This document shows positions 7,564-16,114 of a stretch of DNA of 64,000 nucleotides, piece after piece. The translations under genes were made by a program, and so were the position numbers. Origin of the DNA: JANPPS01 sp965246925 (GTDB lineage: Bacteria > Pseudomonadota > Alphaproteobacteria > Acetobacterales > Acetobacteraceae). Each line of letters starts with the position of its first letter. The first letter of the stretch is position 1. The notes under the pieces were generated by a model. It was not told where the DNA came from. It ran no database searches and was given only the letters and a program-made list of their open reading frames with translations. The stretch covers positions 2,604,001 through 2,668,000 of the forward strand of contig OZ251994.1 in the NCBI GenBank assembly GCA_965246925.1, read 5' to 3'.

Positions 7564-9012
7564 ATGCCCCTGCCGCGCCGCATCCTCCTGGCCGGAACCG
7601 GGCTTTTGCTGAACCGGCCCGCCCGGGCACAACCGGGCCAGCGCATCACCATCCTGCTGCCGTCCGAGCCGCAATCGCTTGTGCCCGGCACAACCGATGA
7701 CGGCCCGTCGCTGATCGCCGGCAGCAAGATCTACCAGGGCCTGCTGCGCTTCTCCCCCACGATGCAGCCGTTGCCGGAGCTGGCGCGGAGCTGGATCGTA
7801 TCGTCGGACGCGCGAACTACCATCTTCAAGCTGCAGCAGGGCGTCACTTGGCATGACGGAACCCCGTTCACATCCGCGGACGTTATATATAGCGTCGTGG
7901 GCCCAGGTGCGGCGCAGACGCCCCGGGTTCGCGCCGTGCTGTCCCGCATCAAAGCCGCCTCCGCGCCCGATCCGGAGACGGTGCTGTTCACGCTAGACGC
8001 GCCTTTCGCGCCCTTTCTGCTGATGTTCGACGTGACGTGCTGCCCGATGCTACCGCAGCACCGGCCCACGGGCACGGTGGGCACGGGTCCGTTCACATTG
8101 GCGGAGTGGCGGCGGGGTGAGGCCGTGCGCCTGGTGCGGAGCCCGCAGTATTGGCGCCCGGGCCTGCCGTTGCTGGACGAGCTGCTGCTGCAGGTCGTGC
8201 CGGACGCGGAGCGTCGCGCGGCGCCGGAGAAGCGGCAGATCGCGGTAGGCCTACCCAACCCCACCGCGGGGCGCCTCCTCGGCGAACGCTGGGCCGTCAT
8301 GGCGGAGGGTGGCGCCTACTACCAGCCGGTGCTCCGGCTCGACCTCGACCATCGCCGGGCCTTTGCGGACGGGCGAGTGCGCCGGGCCTTGAGCCTGGCG
8401 ATCGACCGGGATTTGATCAACCGGCAGATCTGGTCCGGGCTGGGCAGGCCGGCGGTGGGGCCGGTTGCCAGCACGGCACCGTTCTTCGACCCGGCCTTAC
8501 CGCCCTTACCCTACGACCCAAGGCTCGCGGCAAGCTTGCTGAACGAAGCCGGGCTCCGCCCCAACGCGCAGGGCATCCGGCTGACCTTCACGCTGGCGGC
8601 GCCTGGGGCGGACCCGCCGCTGCTCCGCTACCTGCAGGCCGCGCTGAAGCAGGTCGGGATCCAAATGCGCCCGGCCGATGGCGCAGAGCCCGATGCATGG
8701 TTGCGAATGACGGCGCAATTTGGCGACCCCACGCTTGGACTCGAGCCCGAATATCTGCCGGACGACCCGGCCGCCTACCAGAGCGATCAGCTGCAGGAGC
8801 TGTTTAGCCAAGCGCGCCTGGCGGAGGAGGCCAGCACGCGGCGCCGGTTGTTCGCGCAAATCCAGCAGCTCCTGCTAGACGACATGGCGCAGGTCTGGCT
8901 GATCGAGCTGCCCGGCGCCGTCGTCCTGGACCCCGACATTTGGTTCGGCACTCCCCTGGGGACGGGTATTCTGTCCAGTTTCGACGATTTGTCGGCCGCC
9001 CCGAAGGACTAG
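7564..9012 (+). CDS. ABC transporter substrate-binding protein, family 5 (peptide/nickel type)
   Basis: A 482-residue periplasmic binding protein with an N-terminal signal (PRRILLAGTGLLLNRPARAQ, cleavage after ARAQ). The family-5 signature is clear: LPELARSW near residue 75, LQQGVTWHDGTPFTSADVIYSV near 95-115, DAPFAPFLLM, and VRRALSLAIDRDLI near 275, typical of DppA/OppA/NikA proteins. It would capture oligopeptides, nickel chelates or similar ligands for an ABC importer, but no permease or ATPase is adjacent, so it either works with genes elsewhere or is an orphan. It overlaps the convergent DUF3429 gene by 4 bp. Confidence 0.88.
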   Translation: MPLPRRILLAGTGLLLNRPARAQPGQRITILLPSEPQSLVPGTTDDGPSLIAGSKIYQGLLRFSPTMQPLPELARSWIVSSDARTTIFKLQQGVTWHDGTPFTSADVIYSVVGPGAAQTPRVRAVLSRIKAASAPDPETVLFTLDAPFAPFLLMFDVTCCPMLPQHRPTGTVGTGPFTLAEWRRGEAVRLVRSPQYWRPGLPLLDELLLQVVPDAERRAAPEKRQIAVGLPNPTAGRLLGERWAVMAEGGAYYQPVLRLDLDHRRAFADGRVRRALSLAIDRDLINRQIWSGLGRPAVGPVASTAPFFDPALPPLPYDPRLAASLLNEAGLRPNAQGIRLTFTLAAPGADPPLLRYLQAALKQVGIQMRPADGAEPDAWLRMTAQFGDPTLGLEPEYLPDDPAAYQSDQLQELFSQARLAEEASTRRRLFAQIQQLLLDDMAQVWLIELPGAVVLDPDIWFGTPLGTGILSSFDDLSAAPKD

Positions 9013-9476
9013 AGCACCACCGGGCCGCCCAGCGTCCGGACGAGGCAGACCGCCACGAGGCAGGTGATCACCACCGCCGACAGCCCGCCCCGCAGCCACA
9101 TATAGCCGCGCGGCATGAGCCCAGCCTGCATCGCCCTGAACTCGGCAATGGTGAGCCCTGCGAACCCGGCCGCGGTCGTAGCCAGCCCCACCGTCGGCAG
9201 GCCCAGGAAGGTGATGAGCAGGCCGAGCCAGCCGATCAAGGACGGCAGCACGCCGAGCCCGAACCGCGCTCGCTCCGCGCGCCCGTCGCTCAATGCGAAC
9301 CCCCAGTGCACCCCGCCCAGAAATGCCAGGATCACGGCGGCGTAGGCGGACAGGGCGAGCAGGGACCGGGTCTGCAGGTCGCTCTGCAGCAGCGTGGCGC
9401 CGAGCGTCCCGGCGATGAACGGCAGGAGGCCGGCCAGGCCCAGGACCAGCGCCAGGACGGGGAGGGGGCGTTGCAT
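9009..9476 (-). CDS. DUF3429 membrane protein
   Basis: A 155-residue membrane protein with about five hydrophobic segments. The sequence YAAVILAFLGGVHWGFAL near residues 45-62 is the hallmark of DUF3429, and PSLIGWLGLL follows in the expected place. The biochemical role of the family is unknown. The gene is convergent with, and overlaps by 4 bp, the solute-binding protein gene, and is divergent from the CorC-type gene with an 80-bp spacer. Confidence 0.85.
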   Translation of the reverse strand: MQRPLPVLALVLGLAGLLPFIAGTLGATLLQSDLQTRSLLALSAYAAVILAFLGGVHWGFALSDGRAERARFGLGVLPSLIGWLGLLITFLGLPTVGLATTAAGFAGLTIAEFRAMQAGLMPRGYMWLRGGLSAVVITCLVAVCLVRTLGGPVVL

Positions 9477-9556
9477 GCGGTGCAGTTAAGTGCCGCCCGC
9501 CCACCGCGCAACCGGTTACACGCTGCATTGCCGCCCGGAATACGCTATGCAAGGTC

Positions 9557-10852
9557 ATGGGCCTCGGTTTCGAACTCGCCGTCATCTTCCTCCTGATCCT
9601 GCTGAATGGCGTGTTCGCCATGAGCGAGCTGGCGCTGGTTTCGGCGCGCCGGGCCCGGCTGGTGGTGCTGGAACGCAAGGGCGTGGCCGGGGCCGCGCTG
9701 GCCCGCGTGCTGGCGGAGGACCCGCAGCGTTTTCTGCCGACGGTGCAGATCGGCATCACCCTGGTCAGCGTCCTGGCCGGCGTATTCGGCGGCGCGCGCA
9801 TCGCCGCGCGGCTACAGGCCGTGCTGGAACGGATGCCTGCGCTGGCCCCGTTCGCGGACACGCTGTCGCTGGCCGCCGTCGTGGTCAGCACGACGTTCCT
9901 GACGCTCGTGCTGGGCGAACTGGTGCCGAAGCAATTGGCGTTGCGGCAGCCGGAAACCCTCTCTGCCCTGGTGGCGCGGCCGCTGGCGTTCATGGCCCGG
10001 ATCGGCGGGCCGGCTGTCTGGATACTAGGCAAATCCTCCGCGCTCGTGTTGCTGCTGTTTGGCGCCGACCGGGAGCCGCGGCCTGGCGTGACCGAGGAGG
10101 AGCTGAGCGCGCTGCTGGCGGAAGGGGCGCAGGAAGGCGTGCTGGAGCATGGCGAGCGGGACATGATCGAGCGTTTGCTGCGCCTGGCGGACAAGCCCGT
10201 GCGCGCCATCATGACGCCCCGGAACGAGCTCGCCTGGATCGATCGCACCGACCCGCGGCGGGACATCATTAGCGATTTCAAGGCCGCTTCGCATAGCCGC
10301 TTCGTGGTCTGCGACGGCTCGATCGACAATGTCGTGGGCGTGGTGCAGGCGAAGGATATCCTGGACCGCATTCTGGACGGCGGGGAGCTTTCGGTGGCGG
10401 CGGCGCTGCAAAAACCGATGGTGATCCCTGACACCACCACGGCGCTGGACGCGCTGGAGCGGCTGAAGAGTGACCCGTTGGGGCTGGCGCTTGTCATGGA
10501 CGAGTATGGCAGCTTCGAAGGCGTCGTGACCGCGGCCGACGTGCTACAGGCGATCGTGGGTGAGGGGGCCGACCCCATGCCATCCCCGAGCGACCCGGCG
10601 ACGGTGGCCGGCGCGCTGCTGCTGGACGGCGCCATGCCGGTCGATGAGATCAAGGCGCGGCTCGAGCTGCCTGACCTGCCGGCGGAGGGCAGCTATCACA
10701 CATTGGGCGGCTTGCTCCTGGCATTGCTGCGCCGGCTGCCGCGAACGGGCGATCGCATCGTCTTCGGCGGCTGGCGATTCGAGGTCGTGGCGATGGAAGG
10801 CCGCCGGGTCAGCCGGGTCAGCGCAGAACCAGAGCCGGCCGCGGGCGCCTAG
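9557..10852 (+). CDS. HlyC/CorC family transporter (CNNM-CBS-CorC)
   Basis: A 431-residue inner-membrane protein with the usual three parts. Residues 1-190 form the DUF21/CNNM transmembrane domain (LILLNGVFAMSELALVSARRARL, then QIGITLVSVLAGVFGGARIA). Residues ~200-325 form a CBS pair, starting with RLADKPVRAIMTPRNELAWID. Residues ~335-425 form the CorC_HlyC domain with DGAMPVDEIKARL and GSYHTLGGLLL. The family is linked to magnesium and cobalt efflux or resistance; old 'hemolysin' names are misleading. Length and domain order are normal. Its start region has no strong ribosome-binding site. Confidence 0.9.
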   Translation: MGLGFELAVIFLLILLNGVFAMSELALVSARRARLVVLERKGVAGAALARVLAEDPQRFLPTVQIGITLVSVLAGVFGGARIAARLQAVLERMPALAPFADTLSLAAVVVSTTFLTLVLGELVPKQLALRQPETLSALVARPLAFMARIGGPAVWILGKSSALVLLLFGADREPRPGVTEEELSALLAEGAQEGVLEHGERDMIERLLRLADKPVRAIMTPRNELAWIDRTDPRRDIISDFKAASHSRFVVCDGSIDNVVGVVQAKDILDRILDGGELSVAAALQKPMVIPDTTTALDALERLKSDPLGLALVMDEYGSFEGVVTAADVLQAIVGEGADPMPSPSDPATVAGALLLDGAMPVDEIKARLELPDLPAEGSYHTLGGLLLALLRRLPRTGDRIVFGGWRFEVVAMEGRRVSRVSAEPEPAAGA

Positions 10853-10942
10853 TCGTTCGCCCTGAGCGTATCAAAGAACCGTTCCCGCCGTAGCCCTGAG
10901 CGCTTGTCAAGGGCGCGCCGGACGGATTGTGCCTCCCGAAGC
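10853..10942. repeat. Two short GCCCTGAGCG-type repeats in intergenic spacer
   Basis: The 90-bp gap between two convergent genes carries two related copies of a GCCCTGAGCG...TCAA segment (around 10860-10878 and 10898-10917). This resembles the dispersed CGCCCTGAGC...GTCGAAGG intergenic repeats common in high-GC proteobacteria. No stable U-tract terminator was seen. Confidence 0.4.
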
Positions 10943-12262
10943 TCAAGGCAAGCCGGAAGGTTCCGGAATGGCGGCCACCGTGTCCGGCGTTCGCTCGAAG
11001 GCTTGAAGAAAAAAGTCCCGCCCTCCAAAATTACCCGATTTCAGGGCAAGCAGCAGCGTGGGGCCACCGCCTTCCGCCAGGGTCCAGGGCACGCCAGGCT
11101 CGATCTCCGCCCCGATGCGCAGCCGCCGGACCTGTAGCCGCGCCACGACAGCGCCGCTGGTCTCGCCGCCGGCCACCACGAGGCGGCGCACGCCCGATTG
11201 CACCAGGCCGTCGGCCACGTCGGCCAGCACGCCTTCCAGCATGGCACTCGCGGCATCCCGGCCCATTTTGTCCTGTAGCGCTGCAACGCGGTCTGGTGGG
11301 GCGGAGGTGCTGATCACGACCGGCACGTCACCGAGCCGCGGGCGGGCCCAGTCCAGCGCCTGCTGCGCTAGCGCCGCCTGATCCGGCATGGCGAGCGCAT
11401 CCAGCTCGAGCGTGGGCAGCCGGTCCCGCGCGGCGCCGATCTGATACAGCGTGGCCCGGGAGCACGACCCGGCCAGCACGGCCGCATGACCATGGACGGC
11501 GGGTAGCCCCTCGGCCTCGTCTGAGCGGATGAGGCCGTGACGGCGGTAGTTTTCCGGTAAGCCCAGCGCCACTCCCGAGCCGCCGGTGACCAGCGCCTGC
11601 CCATCGAGGGCCGCGCCGATGGCCAACAGATCGGCGTTGCTGACCGCATCCACAATCGCGTAGCGGCGCCCTTGCTCCTTTAGCGTGGCCAGCGTAGCGC
11701 GAATGCCGGACGCCCCGGACGCCACGATCTGATGGGGCACGAGGCCAACAGTGCCCTCCGTCTGGCGGGACAGCACGCGGACCAGATTGGCATCCCGCAT
11801 GGGCGTAAGCGGATGGTCCTGCATCCCGCTCTCATTCAGCAACGCCTGGCCCACGAACAGATGCCCCTGAAACACGGTGCGTCCGTTGACGGGAAGGGCC
11901 GGGCAGGCGATGGCAAACCCGCAGCCGAGCGTGTTTACAAGCGCGTCTGCAACCGGGCCGATATTACCCTCATCCGTGCTGTCGAACGTCGAGCAATACT
12001 TGAAGAAGAACTGGCCGCAGCCGGCCGCCTGCAGCCAGTGCAGCGCCGTAAGGCTATCCCGCACCGCATCAGCGACCGGGGCCGTCCGGGACTTAAGCGC
12101 GATGACGATGGCATCCACCGCCGGCACCGGGTCGGCCGCTTCGGGCAGGCCGATCAATTGCATGACCGTCATGCCCTGCTTGACCAGAACTGAGGCAAGG
12201 TCGGTTGCCCCCGTGAAATCATCGGCGATGCAGCCCAGCACTGGGCTATGCAAGCCGGTCAC
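10943..12262 (-). CDS. Four-carbon acid sugar kinase family (OtnK/DUF1537)
   Basis: The GTG at 12262 gives 439 residues, begins just before the conserved substrate-domain motif IADDFTGATD, and overlaps the upstream glycosyltransferase stop as GTGA, so coupling is likely. The longer frame would add 26 non-homologous residues. The N-terminal domain also has FFFKYCSTFDSTDEGNIGP, and the C-terminal nucleotide domain carries VVAGGETSGAVV near residue 385 and LKSGNFGG near the end. Characterised members phosphorylate 3-oxo-tetronate or related four-carbon acid sugars (OtnK, DtnK). The usual partners (aldolase OtnC, isomerase OtnI, dehydrogenase LtnD) are absent here, so the physiological substrate is open. 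Confidence 0.85.
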   Translation of the reverse strand: MTGLHSPVLGCIADDFTGATDLASVLVKQGMTVMQLIGLPEAADPVPAVDAIVIALKSRTAPVADAVRDSLTALHWLQAAGCGQFFFKYCSTFDSTDEGNIGPVADALVNTLGCGFAIACPALPVNGRTVFQGHLFVGQALLNESGMQDHPLTPMRDANLVRVLSRQTEGTVGLVPHQIVASGASGIRATLATLKEQGRRYAIVDAVSNADLLAIGAALDGQALVTGGSGVALGLPENYRRHGLIRSDEAEGLPAVHGHAAVLAGSCSRATLYQIGAARDRLPTLELDALAMPDQAALAQQALDWARPRLGDVPVVISTSAPPDRVAALQDKMGRDAASAMLEGVLADVADGLVQSGVRRLVVAGGETSGAVVARLQVRRLRIGAEIEPGVPWTLAEGGGPTLLLALKSGNFGGRDFFLQAFERTPDTVAAIPEPSGLP

Positions 12263-13233
12263 GGCGTACTCTCCAACACCGCGGCGAAGCGTCTGGCTTG
12301 GGTAGCCCAGTTCGGCAAAGCCTGCCCGGCCTTCCAGCACGCGTCGGCCAGAGATTGCCGCAGCCCTTCGTCATAGATGACCCGGCGCAGGACCTTGGAC
12401 GCAGTCGCCTCATCATCGTCCGGCAAGACGATGCCGGCGCCCGGCGTGAGTAACGTGCCCGCCGCTTCGGTAGCCAGCACGGCGACCCCGCGCCGGAGTG
12501 CCTGAGCCACCGCGGCCGGATACCCTTCCCAGCGGGATGTCGAGACGAAGATGCTGGCCTGCTGCCAATGCTCGGGCGGCGCATCGTGAACCGCGAGCAG
12601 GCTGATCCGCTCGTCCAGGCCGGACGCTGTGATCAGGGCTCGCAATTCACCGGCATGGCTTGGATCCCGCGTGGCCTCGCCGGCAATCGTCAGCTGCCAA
12701 TGCAGATCCTTGAGCGGGACCAGCATTCGAATAAGCGCATCGTAGCGCTTTCGCCGGGTCAGCACGCCGGTGGAAAGAATTAAACAACTTCCCGGCGCCG
12801 GGGCCGCCCGTTCGAGCATTTCAACTCCCGGCGTGACCACTGCGATACTTCCAGCCGCAACTCCAAAGTCTCTGACCAGGCTTTGCGCCACGCCTTCGCT
12901 GGTGGCGATCACACGGCTAAGCCGGGGCAATATCGCTTTTAGCGTATCGGCCACCCCCTCTGCCGAGTAGGCGCTGCTATGCGCTCGCGATACCGTGTGG
13001 TGCAGGAGAGCCGCCGCCCGCCGATCTACTAGTTCGGGCAGCCGGGCTTGGAATCGCGGGAGCAAGAGTCCATCGATGATGAGCTGACCAACCCCGGGAA
13101 GCTCAGGTCCACACTCTTCCACGTACGATTGATGTCCGGCTTCGCATAAACAGCGCGCCAGCCCCCTGGCATAAGCATGTCCGATGCCCCCGGCTGCATC
13201 GGTATCACTTGGTACGACGAAGACAATTGCCAT
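12259..13233 (-). CDS. Glycosyltransferase, GT4-like, adjoining flagellar genes
   Basis: A 324-residue protein with the GT-B fold pattern: an N-terminal domain (PSDTDAAGGIGHAYARGL), a VVTPGVEML linker near residue 135, LSTGVLTRRKRYDALI near 155, and the donor domain segment STSRWEGYPAAVAQALRRG near 240. The canonical E-x7-E motif of retaining GT4 enzymes has Glu at the first position but Gln at the second, which may alter activity. The N-terminal domain is short. It begins 14 bp after the FlgN-like gene on the same strand, placing it at the end of flgI-flgJ-flgN; a role in glycosylating flagellar or surface material is possible but unproven. The ribosome-binding site (CAGGAGG) is only two bases from the ATG. 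Confidence 0.78.
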   Translation of the reverse strand: MAIVFVVPSDTDAAGGIGHAYARGLARCLCEAGHQSYVEECGPELPGVGQLIIDGLLLPRFQARLPELVDRRAAALLHHTVSRAHSSAYSAEGVADTLKAILPRLSRVIATSEGVAQSLVRDFGVAAGSIAVVTPGVEMLERAAPAPGSCLILSTGVLTRRKRYDALIRMLVPLKDLHWQLTIAGEATRDPSHAGELRALITASGLDERISLLAVHDAPPEHWQQASIFVSTSRWEGYPAAVAQALRRGVAVLATEAAGTLLTPGAGIVLPDDDEATASKVLRRVIYDEGLRQSLADACWKAGQALPNWATQARRFAAVLESTP

Positions 13234-13247
13234 GACCTCCTGCCCTA

Positions 13248-13604
13248 TCAGGCGCGGGTCAAGAAGGCCAGAGCTCCCCCTTCGCGCGCCTCGCGCCCCT
13301 GCGCACCGTAGCGGGAGCCGGTTTCGTCGCTCCGCCGCGCGGCACGGGCAATCAGCTCGACGACCCGGGTCTGCACGATGACGGCTTGTTCCAGCAACTT
13401 CGTGTTGTCCTGGACGATGGCTTGCAAGACCCTGCCGAGCACGGGCGGACCTGCGGCCGTGGCCGCCTGCAGCAGCTCGAAGGCCTGAGTCTTCTCTGGT
13501 AGCAATGCCGCCGCTGCGGCAAAGTCGGTCCTGCGCAGGGCGGCGTTCTCCCGCAGCAGCACGGATTGCAGCGCGCGCCGCGCCTCGGACATTGAAACGC
13601 TCAT
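13248..13604 (-). CDS. FlgN-like flagellar export chaperone
   Basis: The start at 13604 (MSVSMSEARR) gives 118 residues and overlaps the stop of flgJ as ATGA; a longer frame upstream is inside flgJ. The protein is almost entirely alpha-helical: LLRENAALRRTDFAAAAALLPEKTQAFELL, typical in spacing and charge of FlgN, the chaperone that holds hook-associated proteins FlgK and FlgL before export. Sequence conservation in this family is low, so the call leans on the helical pattern, the length and the position behind flgI-flgJ. Confidence 0.6.
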   Translation of the reverse strand: MSVSMSEARRALQSVLLRENAALRRTDFAAAAALLPEKTQAFELLQAATAAGPPVLGRVLQAIVQDNTKLLEQAVIVQTRVVELIARAARRSDETGSRYGAQGREAREGGALAFLTRA

Positions 13605-13921
13605 GGTTGGCCAGCCTTCTTTGCTTCCGTCAATTCCTGCATACGGATCATCTGCTGTAGGACCGGCTTGGCAAGGCCAAGCCCGCCTGCTTTGGCTAGG
13701 TTCTTCGCCATCTCCTGCACCATCATCGGCCGCCATGCCGCTTCTCCAGCGCCACCTCCGAACAAGCCTTTCGACTGATCGATGGTCTCGAACATCGGTT
13801 TGAGCAACTGCCCAAGCGCCATAGCCTCGAAATCCTGCGCCGCTTTAGCCAGCTGCTGCAGCTTCTGTGGTGGCAACGTCGTGGCTTGTTGAGCCGGAAT
13901 GATCTTTGCCGTCATGCTCAT
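13601..13921 (-). CDS. flgJ: FlgJ-type rod-binding protein without muramidase domain
   Basis: A 106-residue protein matching the N-terminal rod-binding domain of FlgJ: KAAQDFEAMALGQLLKPMFETID, then WRPMMVQEMAKNLAKAGGLGLAKPVLQQMIRM. It helps polymerise the flagellar rod in the periplasm. The peptidoglycan hydrolase domain of enterobacterial FlgJ is missing, as is usual in alphaproteobacteria. It overlaps flgI upstream (4 bp) and the FlgN-like gene downstream (4 bp), so the three are one translational unit. Confidence 0.88.
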   Translation of the reverse strand: MSMTAKIIPAQQATTLPPQKLQQLAKAAQDFEAMALGQLLKPMFETIDQSKGLFGGGAGEAAWRPMMVQEMAKNLAKAGGLGLAKPVLQQMIRMQELTEAKKAGQP

Positions 13922-15018
13922 CTCACTTGTAAGTCGGCTTGCAGCGCCCCAGCCGCTTTGATGGATTGAAGGATGCTGATCATGTCGCGGGGCCCCACCC
14001 CAAGGGCGTTCAGGCTCGCGACAAGGTCACGCAGCGTCACTCCGCCATTGAGGATACCGAGCCGCCGGTCGGATTGGTCGTCCACCTGGATGGTGGTGCG
14101 GGGCGTCACCACGGTTTGACCTCCCGAAAAAGGCTCGGGCTGACTGACTTGCGGCTGTTCCGTGACCCGGATGGTCAGGTTTCCTTGGGCGATCGCGACC
14201 GTGCTGATCCGCACGTTTGCACCCATAACGATCGTACCGCTCGCCTCGTCGATCACGACGATGGCTGGGCTATCTGGTTCGACCCGCAAATCCTCGACCC
14301 GAGCCAGGACGTCGATGGCGTCTCTGCCATCCAAAGCCAGTGAGACCGTGCGCGGATCGGTGGCGCGGGCCGACGTGCCGCCCAAAGCCCGGTTCATCGC
14401 ATCCGCCATGCGCCGGGCCGTGGTGAGGTCCGGGTTGCGCAAGCCAAACCGGAGCGTGGGCCTGGTGCCCAGCTGGAAGGCGACCTCCCGCTCGACCGTT
14501 GCGCCATTCGAGATACGGCCCGCCGTTGGTATGTTGCGTGTTACCGAACCAGCGGCACCTTTCGCCGCGATGGCGCCGGTAGCTAGCGCGCCTTGGCCCA
14601 CGGCATACACCTCGCCATCAGCCCCGAGCAGCGGCGTCACTAACAGTGTGCCGCCAGTGAGATCCTTGGCATCTCCCAACGCAGAGACCCCGATGTCGAT
14701 CCTGCTGCCGGTCCGGGCAAAGGCGGGTAGGTTCGCCGTGACCATGACCGCTGCGACGTTCTTGGTTTGCAGCTTGTTTTCCTGGTCCCGCGTGTTGACG
14801 CCAAGCCGCTCCAGCATGCCGATCAGCGACTGCCGGGTGAATACGGCACTATCGAGCCGGTCACCGGTGCCGTTCAGGCCCACGACCAAGCCATAGCCCA
14901 CCAGTTGGTTGTCGCGGACGCCTTCCACGTCAGAAATGTCCTTGATCCGCACCTGCCCAGCAGCATCGCCGGCATACAGCAGCAAGATTACGGTTAGGCA
15001 GCGCAAAACGAAATACAA
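13918..15018 (-). CDS. flgI: Flagellar P-ring protein FlgI
   Basis: A 366-residue protein with a signal peptide (VILLLYAGDAAGQ) followed by the invariant opening of FlgI, RIKDISDVEGVRDNQLVGYGLVVGL, and the later QSLIGMLERLGV and KNVAAVMVTANLPAFARTGSRID segments. It assembles the P-ring in the peptidoglycan layer around the flagellar rod. The length is standard. It is the first gene of a tightly overlapping unit with flgJ and the FlgN-like gene, and is divergent from fliX with an 84-bp spacer in which I see no sigma-54 motif. Confidence 0.96.
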   Translation of the reverse strand: MYFVLRCLTVILLLYAGDAAGQVRIKDISDVEGVRDNQLVGYGLVVGLNGTGDRLDSAVFTRQSLIGMLERLGVNTRDQENKLQTKNVAAVMVTANLPAFARTGSRIDIGVSALGDAKDLTGGTLLVTPLLGADGEVYAVGQGALATGAIAAKGAAGSVTRNIPTAGRISNGATVEREVAFQLGTRPTLRFGLRNPDLTTARRMADAMNRALGGTSARATDPRTVSLALDGRDAIDVLARVEDLRVEPDSPAIVVIDEASGTIVMGANVRISTVAIAQGNLTIRVTEQPQVSQPEPFSGGQTVVTPRTTIQVDDQSDRRLGILNGGVTLRDLVASLNALGVGPRDMISILQSIKAAGALQADLQVR

Positions 15019-15102
15019 AGGCAGACGCCCTTTGCGGGATGTTAACTTTCTCCGCTGTAGAATGACGGAGATACGTTAAAATTTTCTGAACGGGGCGACG
15101 CT

Positions 15103-15519
15103 ATGATCATAATATCTGGGACAGGCTTACGCCCCGCATACCGGGCGGCGAAAAAGCGTGCAGTGAGCGCCTTCGAGATTGCCGCGAAACGGGTGAACGA
15201 TGAGTGTTCAACGCCAGTTGCGGGCAGCGTGCACGGTCTTCTCGGCATTCAGGAGACTATCGCGCCCGATCTGGTTGTAGGGAACGCACCGCCGGATGAA
15301 GGGCTAGTCGATGATCGAGCTGCCCTGCACTATGGCCACTCCATGCTGGCGTTGCTGGATGCAATGCAGCTGTCTTTGTTGGGTGGAACAGGCCCGACAT
15401 TAAGCCCAGGGCTATTCTCGCAAGAGACCGGAAGCAAAGCCGATCCTGGCCTCGCGAATGTGATCACGGCCATACGCGTCCGGGTTGCAGTCGAAGATGC
15501 TCGGGCGTCGAAAGAATAA
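15103..15519 (+). CDS. fliX: Flagellar assembly protein FliX
   Basis: A 138-residue protein opening with MIIISGTG followed by an alanine/arginine-rich stretch, and with a C-terminal helical part (LLGIQE near residue 47, DRAALHYGHSMLALLDAMQLSLLGG near 71-95) that matches FliX. In Caulobacter FliX couples assembly of early flagellar structures to the sigma-54 activator FlbD. Its presence beside flgI, together with the sigma-54 promoter found upstream of flgF, supports a FliX/FlbD-type hierarchy here. FlbD itself is not in the window. The similarity is moderate and partly positional. Confidence 0.75.
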   Translation: MIIISGTGLRPAYRAAKKRAVSAFEIAAKRVNDECSTPVAGSVHGLLGIQETIAPDLVVGNAPPDEGLVDDRAALHYGHSMLALLDAMQLSLLGGTGPTLSPGLFSQETGSKADPGLANVITAIRVRVAVEDARASKE

Positions 15520-15631
15520 TCTTGTCAATGATGTGGTGAAATCACAGCAGTACTCTTGGCGAACCGGTGGCGGCCTGCCTATAAGGCCGCGAAGTCACTT
15601 ACACGTGACGGTCACCAGGGGATCGACGGCC

Positions 15632-16048
15632 ATGATACTCACGTTGCCACCTGATTACCGGCCCTCGGACTCCGAGGATTTCATGAACCCGGTCCAGACC
15701 GAGTACTTCAGGCAAAAACTGCTGCGTTGGCGCGCCGATCTCATTAAAGAGGCCGATGGCACTCTGTTAAGCTTGTCCCAAGGCGGAATTTTAGAAGCAG
15801 ACATCACCGACCGGGCCAGTGTCGAGACGGACCGCGCCCTCGAACTGAGAACCCGAGACCGTGCCCGCAAGCTGATTTCCAAGATTGATCAAGCGTTGGG
15901 GCGTATCGAATCAGGCGTTTATGGGTTCTGTGAGGAAACGGACGAGCCGATCGGTATCAAGCGCTTGGAGGCGAGGCCAATCGCGACCATGTCCGTCGAA
16001 GCTCAGGAGCGTCACGAACGGATGGAGCGTGTTCACCGGGACGACTAG
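15632..16048 (+). CDS. dksA: DksA/TraR family RNA polymerase-binding protein, degenerate zinc finger
   Basis: The ATG at 15632 gives 138 residues starting MILTLPPDYRPSDSEDFMNPVQTEYFRQKLLRW, a typical DksA opening; a longer frame upstream has no family similarity. The coiled-coil hairpin covers residues ~25-105, with a DxxDxA-type tip reading DITDRAS. The zinc-finger region reads FCEETDEPIGIKRLEARPIATMSVEAQERH: only one of the four canonical cysteines remains. Single-cysteine DksA proteins are known in alphaproteobacteria such as Rhodobacter sphaeroides and are functional. DksA binds the RNA polymerase secondary channel and, with ppGpp, modulates initiation. Its place between fliX and other flagellar genes suggests linkage to motility control. 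Confidence 0.9.
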   Translation: MILTLPPDYRPSDSEDFMNPVQTEYFRQKLLRWRADLIKEADGTLLSLSQGGILEADITDRASVETDRALELRTRDRARKLISKIDQALGRIESGVYGFCEETDEPIGIKRLEARPIATMSVEAQERHERMERVHRDD

Positions 16049-16114
16049 CGTAGCACGGCAATACTGTCCTACCCTTTAAATCTAAGCCCGCTAGAGGTCA
16101 TGAAGGAGGACACG

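Noticed and set aside
8875..10653. ~590-codon minus-strand frame across the CorC-type gene
   Set aside because: Ser/Thr/Arg-biased composition without domains; the plus-strand gene has full CNNM-CBS-CorC similarity.
15019..15102. Sigma-54 promoter between flgI and fliX
   Set aside because: I read both strands and found no TGGC-N8-TTGC type motif with correct spacing.
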